45,681 nt of DNA from Bacteroidota bacterium (lineage in GTDB: Bacteria > Bacteroidota > Bacteroidia > UKL13-3). Within the stretch, counting starts at the first letter, position 1. Each line of letters begins with the position of its first letter. The translations under genes and the position numbers were made by a program. The notes below the pieces were generated by a model. The model did no database searches. It was given only the letters and a program-made list of their open reading frames with translations, and was not told the origin of the DNA. Of the stretch, positions 43,165-45,681 are shown piece by piece. The stretch is from positions 1 to 45,681 of the forward strand of contig CANFHJ010000006.1 of NCBI GenBank assembly GCA_947446605.1. Reading direction: 5' to 3'.

Positions 43165-44409
43165 TTAATTAAACTGAATACTTTTGATAGGGTTTACCTT
43201 GCTTACCATTTTAACTGGAATAAGCAGCAAAAATCCACAAATAAAAAAAGCAAAAACATTAATGTAGACAATGTCCATGGTATTTATTTCAATGGGCACA
43301 TGGTTGATGTAGTAGGATTTTTGGTCTAATTTTATCCATGAAAACTGCTTCTGTAAATAGGCTAAACCCAGTCCCAGCAAGTTTCCCAATAACAAACCTT
43401 GAAAAATTATTTTTACGCCCATCCATAAAAATATTTCACTCAATTGTTTGTCTTCAGCTCCCAGTGCTTTCATTAATCCAATCATTTGAGTTCTTTCCAA
43501 TATAAGAATAAGTAAAGCGGTTACCATATTAATTGAAGCAACAGCCACCATTAAAATCATTATAATTAGCACATTCAAATCCAATAAACTCAACCAATCA
43601 AATAAGGCAGGGTACATTTCGTAGATACTGCTCAATCCCATATTATAGGGTGTTATTTGTGCAATTTCTTCGCGCATATTTTCGGTTTCGGTTCGATCCA
43701 AATTCTTTAAGCCAATTTCATAACCGCTAATAGCTGTTTGATCCCAATTGTTTAATTTTTGCACCTGACGGATATCCACAAAGGCATACAATTCGTCTAA
43801 TTCACCCATGCCCGTATCAAAAATGCCCGCAATTTTTAATTTCCTAACCCTTGGTGGATCTTGAATAAAATAGATATAAACAGGGTCGCCTAGTTTTAAT
43901 TCGAGGCGTTTGGCTGTAATGGCCGACAGTAAAATTTCTTGCGAGCTGCTTGAATCTGCAAAGTTGGGCCATTTGCCTTCCAATAAATTCTTTTGTAAAA
44001 AAATAGCGTTAAAATCAGTTCCTATTCCTTTCAACACAATTCCTTCAAATGCATTTTCTGTCTTTATAATACCTGCCTTGGTTGCATAAGCTTGCATAAA
44101 AACTACCCCTTCCTTCTTACGTGCAAGCGCTTCCATAATGGTATCGCGCGAAATGGGCAAGCTTTCAAAACTGTTGTTTAAATCGAGGTGGGTAATTTGC
44201 AGAGGTGCATTAAAACCAATAAGTTTGTCCTTCACTTCATTTTGGTATCCCTTCACAATGGCAGTGGCCAAAATCATTACCATTACACTAACGCATGCAG
44301 CTGCCAAAGCAAGGTTGATAATCAACTTTGAAAATCCGCTTCCCTTTTTATTACTTTGAAGCGGCTTATGGGCCATTAACCTTTTTGCAATGAAAAAACT
44401 AAACTTCAT
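43165..44409 (-). CDS. LolE/FtsX-family ABC permease
   Basis: 414 aa from ATG 44407-44409 (MKFSFFIAKRLMAHKPL). One N-terminal helix (LIINLALAAACVSVMVMILATAIV), a periplasmic MacB-PCD-like domain (about 50-270), then three helices in an FtsX domain (LNVLIIMILMVAVASINMVTALLILILERTQMIGLMKALGA). This is the layout of lipoprotein-releasing permeases. The ATPase partner is not adjacent; the LolD-like protein at 13.0-13.7 kb is a candidate. Its 5' end overlaps that of the divergent namZ gene by 20 bp. Confidence 0.88.
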   Translation of the reverse strand: MKFSFFIAKRLMAHKPLQSNKKGSGFSKLIINLALAAACVSVMVMILATAIVKGYQNEVKDKLIGFNAPLQITHLDLNNSFESLPISRDTIMEALARKKEGVVFMQAYATKAGIIKTENAFEGIVLKGIGTDFNAIFLQKNLLEGKWPNFADSSSSQEILLSAITAKRLELKLGDPVYIYFIQDPPRVRKLKIAGIFDTGMGELDELYAFVDIRQVQKLNNWDQTAISGYEIGLKNLDRTETENMREEIAQITPYNMGLSSIYEMYPALFDWLSLLDLNVLIIMILMVAVASINMVTALLILILERTQMIGLMKALGAEDKQLSEIFLWMGVKIIFQGLLLGNLLGLGLAYLQKQFSWIKLDQKSYYINHVPIEINTMDIVYINVFAFFICGFLLLIPVKMVSKVNPIKSIQFN

Positions 44410-45595
44410 AATTCTCCACAAATATAATCACTGTATCTGGCTTTTGTGCTTTTTCCTACTTGGAAACAATTTGATGGCCCAAATACCAGGTGCCGATCAG
44501 CCAGAAAAATACTTGAGCTTGCTTAAGGACAAAAAAGTTGGATTGGTGGTAAACCAAACTGCCACAGTTGGACAAATGCATTTGGTAGATTTCTTGCTTA
44601 AAAAGAAAATTAAAGTAGTTTGCATTTTTGCGCCAGAACACGGGTTTAGGGGCGATCATAGCGCAGGAGAAAAGGTATCCTCAGGCATTGATGCCAAAAC
44701 AAAACTTCCAGTTTATTCCTTATACGGGGCTTATAAAAAACCTAATGAGGCACAACTTAAAAAACTCGATATTGTAATTTTCGATATACAAGATGTGGGT
44801 GCTAGGTTTTATACTTATATATCTACTTTACATTATGTAATGGAAGCTTGTGCAGAGCAGAAAAAACCATTGCTTATTTTGGATCGCCCCAACCCCAATG
44901 GTGCTTATATAGATGGACCAATATTAGATACGGCATTTAGGTCGTTTGTAGGCATGCATCCAGTTCCTGTGGTTCATGGCTGTACAATGGCAGAATACGC
45001 CAAAATGATTAATGGTGAGGGTTGGTTAAAAAACCACCTAAAATGTAATTTAATGTTTGTGCCATTGAAAAACTACACCCATCAAACGCCTTATAATTTA
45101 CCTATACCCCCATCTCCAAATTTACCTACAATGGGAAGCATTTATTTATATCCAAGTTTATGCTTTTTTGAAGGTACACCCTATAGTGTAGGAAGAGGAA
45201 CCAATAAGCCTTTTGAAAGAGTAGGCAAACCATTTTGCAAAATTGGATCAGACACTTTTACACCTGTTAATATGCCGGGAATTGCAGAACATCCGCCCTT
45301 TGAGGGAAAATTATGTACTGGTTTTTTATTGACAGATTATGCCAAAAACTTGGCGCCATTTGAACAGAAAATTAACCTTTATTGGTTAATAGAATTGTAT
45401 AAAAACGACGACAATCAAACGGCTTTCTTTAATTCCTTTTTCGATAAATTAGCTGGAACCGATATACTCCGCAAGCAAATTATGGCAGGCAAAACGGAGG
45501 AAGAGATAAGAAAGAGCTGGCAAGCAGGCTTAATCAAATACCGCAATATGCGCAGGCCTTACCTGCTTTATTCAGATTTAGAAAGGGGTAACTAA
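44390..45595 (+). CDS. namZ: Exo-beta-N-acetylmuramidase NamZ (DUF1343)
   Basis: 401 aa, DUF1343/GH171. Signal peptide in the first 31 residues (HCIWLLCFFLLGNNLMAQ). Diagnostic motifs are KVGLVVNQTA, FAPEHGFRGDHSAGE, IFDIQDVGARFYTYISTL, RPNPNG, PYSVGRGT and GFLL. Members release terminal MurNAc from peptidoglycan fragments, which would fit the dipeptide epimerase in this window as part of murein recycling. Start overlaps the LolE-like gene by 20 bp; its 3' end overlaps the kdsB-like gene by 4 bp. The ATG is supported by the signal peptide. Confidence 0.9.
   Translation: MKKLNFIILHKYNHCIWLLCFFLLGNNLMAQIPGADQPEKYLSLLKDKKVGLVVNQTATVGQMHLVDFLLKKKIKVVCIFAPEHGFRGDHSAGEKVSSGIDAKTKLPVYSLYGAYKKPNEAQLKKLDIVIFDIQDVGARFYTYISTLHYVMEACAEQKKPLLILDRPNPNGAYIDGPILDTAFRSFVGMHPVPVVHGCTMAEYAKMINGEGWLKNHLKCNLMFVPLKNYTHQTPYNLPIPPSPNLPTMGSIYLYPSLCFFEGTPYSVGRGTNKPFERVGKPFCKIGSDTFTPVNMPGIAEHPPFEGKLCTGFLLTDYAKNLAPFEQKINLYWLIELYKNDDNQTAFFNSFFDKLAGTDILRKQIMAGKTEEEIRKSWQAGLIKYRNMRRPYLLYSDLERGN
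44419..44426 (-). promoter_or_regulatory. -7 element of the LolE-like gene, inside namZ
   Basis: Minus-strand TATATTTG, perfect TAnnTTTG and identical to the box of the first ABC exporter, 10 nt before the ATG and within the namZ signal-peptide codons. Confidence 0.5.
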
Positions 45596-45681
45596 TTAAT
45601 TTTACCACCCATTAATTGGGTAACTTTTGCCACATCTTCTGGGGTATCTATGCAATGGCTGTCAAAATTGGTTCGAACCAA
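45592..45681 (-). CDS. kdsB: C-terminal fragment, probable 3-deoxy-manno-octulosonate cytidylyltransferase
   Basis: Thirty codons at the window edge, absent from the ORF track: the frame reads VRTNFDSHCIDTPEDVAKV and ends at TAG (plus-strand 45592-45594). S-H-(C/S)-I-D-T-P-E-D is the usual C-terminus of KdsB, which activates Kdo for lipopolysaccharide. A related nucleotidyltransferase is possible because only the tail is visible. It shares the 4-bp CTAA with the convergent namZ stop and contains a GGTTCGAACC palindrome. Confidence 0.6.
   Translation of the reverse strand: MVRTNFDSHCIDTPEDVAKVTQLMGGKIN
45668..45681. repeat. GGTTCGAACC palindrome, copy 7 (window end, 14-bp extended)
   Basis: TTGGTTCGAACCAA, perfectly palindromic over 14 bp, inside the probable kdsB coding tail, in yet another reading frame context (L-V-R-T-N). 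Confidence 0.85.

Noticed and set aside
8494-45679. GGTTCGAACC as tRNA T-arm (GGTTCGAATCC) remnants
   Set aside because: No acceptor or anticodon arms surround any copy, most copies lie in protein genes, and the copies are true palindromes rather than T-arms.
8494-45679. Palindrome as parS
   Set aside because: ParB sites read TGTTNCACGTGNAACA; the core here is TTCGAA, and no parA/parB genes are near.
1-45681. CRISPR array, prophage or insertion sequence
   Set aside because: No regularly spaced direct repeats, integrase, transposase or structural phage genes were seen.

Overview
The window is a gene-dense, AT-rich stretch of a Bacteroidota chromosome. The evidence is the gene content (DUF3276/PUR-type protein, DUF3822, DUF1573 lipoprotein, an amino-acid dehydrogenase of the leucine dehydrogenase type, a gingipain-family C25 protein tied to type IX secretion, a NamZ/DUF1343 muramidase) and many upstream TAnnTTTG boxes, the -7 element typical of this phylum. 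No rRNA, tRNA, CRISPR array, phage or IS gene was seen. About 43 protein genes are supported, two of them cut by the window edges. No gap longer than 300 bases is free of genes.

Layout. 1-1.7 kb: C-terminally cut ABC exporter (absent from the ORF track because it is open at the edge). 1.8-7 kb: AMP nucleosidase, then a plus-strand run of EEP-family secreted protein, MnmD methyltransferase, MnmC(o)-like FAD oxidoreductase, dipeptide epimerase and an unknown helical protein. 7-10 kb: NAD(P)H-hydrate repair enzyme and a ferredoxin-P450 pair. 10.2-13 kb: a glycosyltransferase lacking a normal start, then a Xre-RES toxin-antitoxin pair joined by an ATGA overlap to the isoprenoid gene ispE. 13-20.2 kb: housekeeping genes (LolD/MacB-type ATPase, gatC, plsC, pyrE, Nudix, coaD, rsmD, DUF3822, thioesterase, two thioredoxin-fold proteins, upp). 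20.3-24.5 kb: beta-CASP metallo-hydrolase, EamA transporter, two strong inverted repeats, polX. 24.5-31 kb: a 1675-residue C25 peptidase and an M20 dipeptidase. 31.3-39.5 kb: pcrA, coaE, yajC, DUF1573, nusB, leucine dehydrogenase, a second ABC exporter, DUF3276. 39.6-45.7 kb: an abundant-looking lipoprotein with strong terminator, pfkA, two family-2 glycosyltransferases, a LolE/FtsX-like permease, NamZ and the tail of a probable kdsB.

The most unusual signal is not a gene. The perfect 10-bp palindrome GGTTCGAACC occurs seven times exactly (8494, 10177, 12975, 23650, 25348, 43040, 45670) and at least seven more times with one mismatch. By base composition about 0.02 exact copies would be expected (my rough estimate). 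It falls in several reading frames and in two intergenic gaps, often extended to TYGGTTCGAACCRA, so selection seems to act on the DNA. It resembles the highly iterated palindromes known in other bacteria, but I do not know a description for this motif.

Secondary points: the toxin-antitoxin pair feeding an essential gene; a split MnmC-like pair; a PolX whose polymerase acidic motif reads ExE; a PfkA with Asn where Asp is usual; divergent genes overlapping at their 5' ends; and many promoters placed so close to start codons that leaders must be very short.
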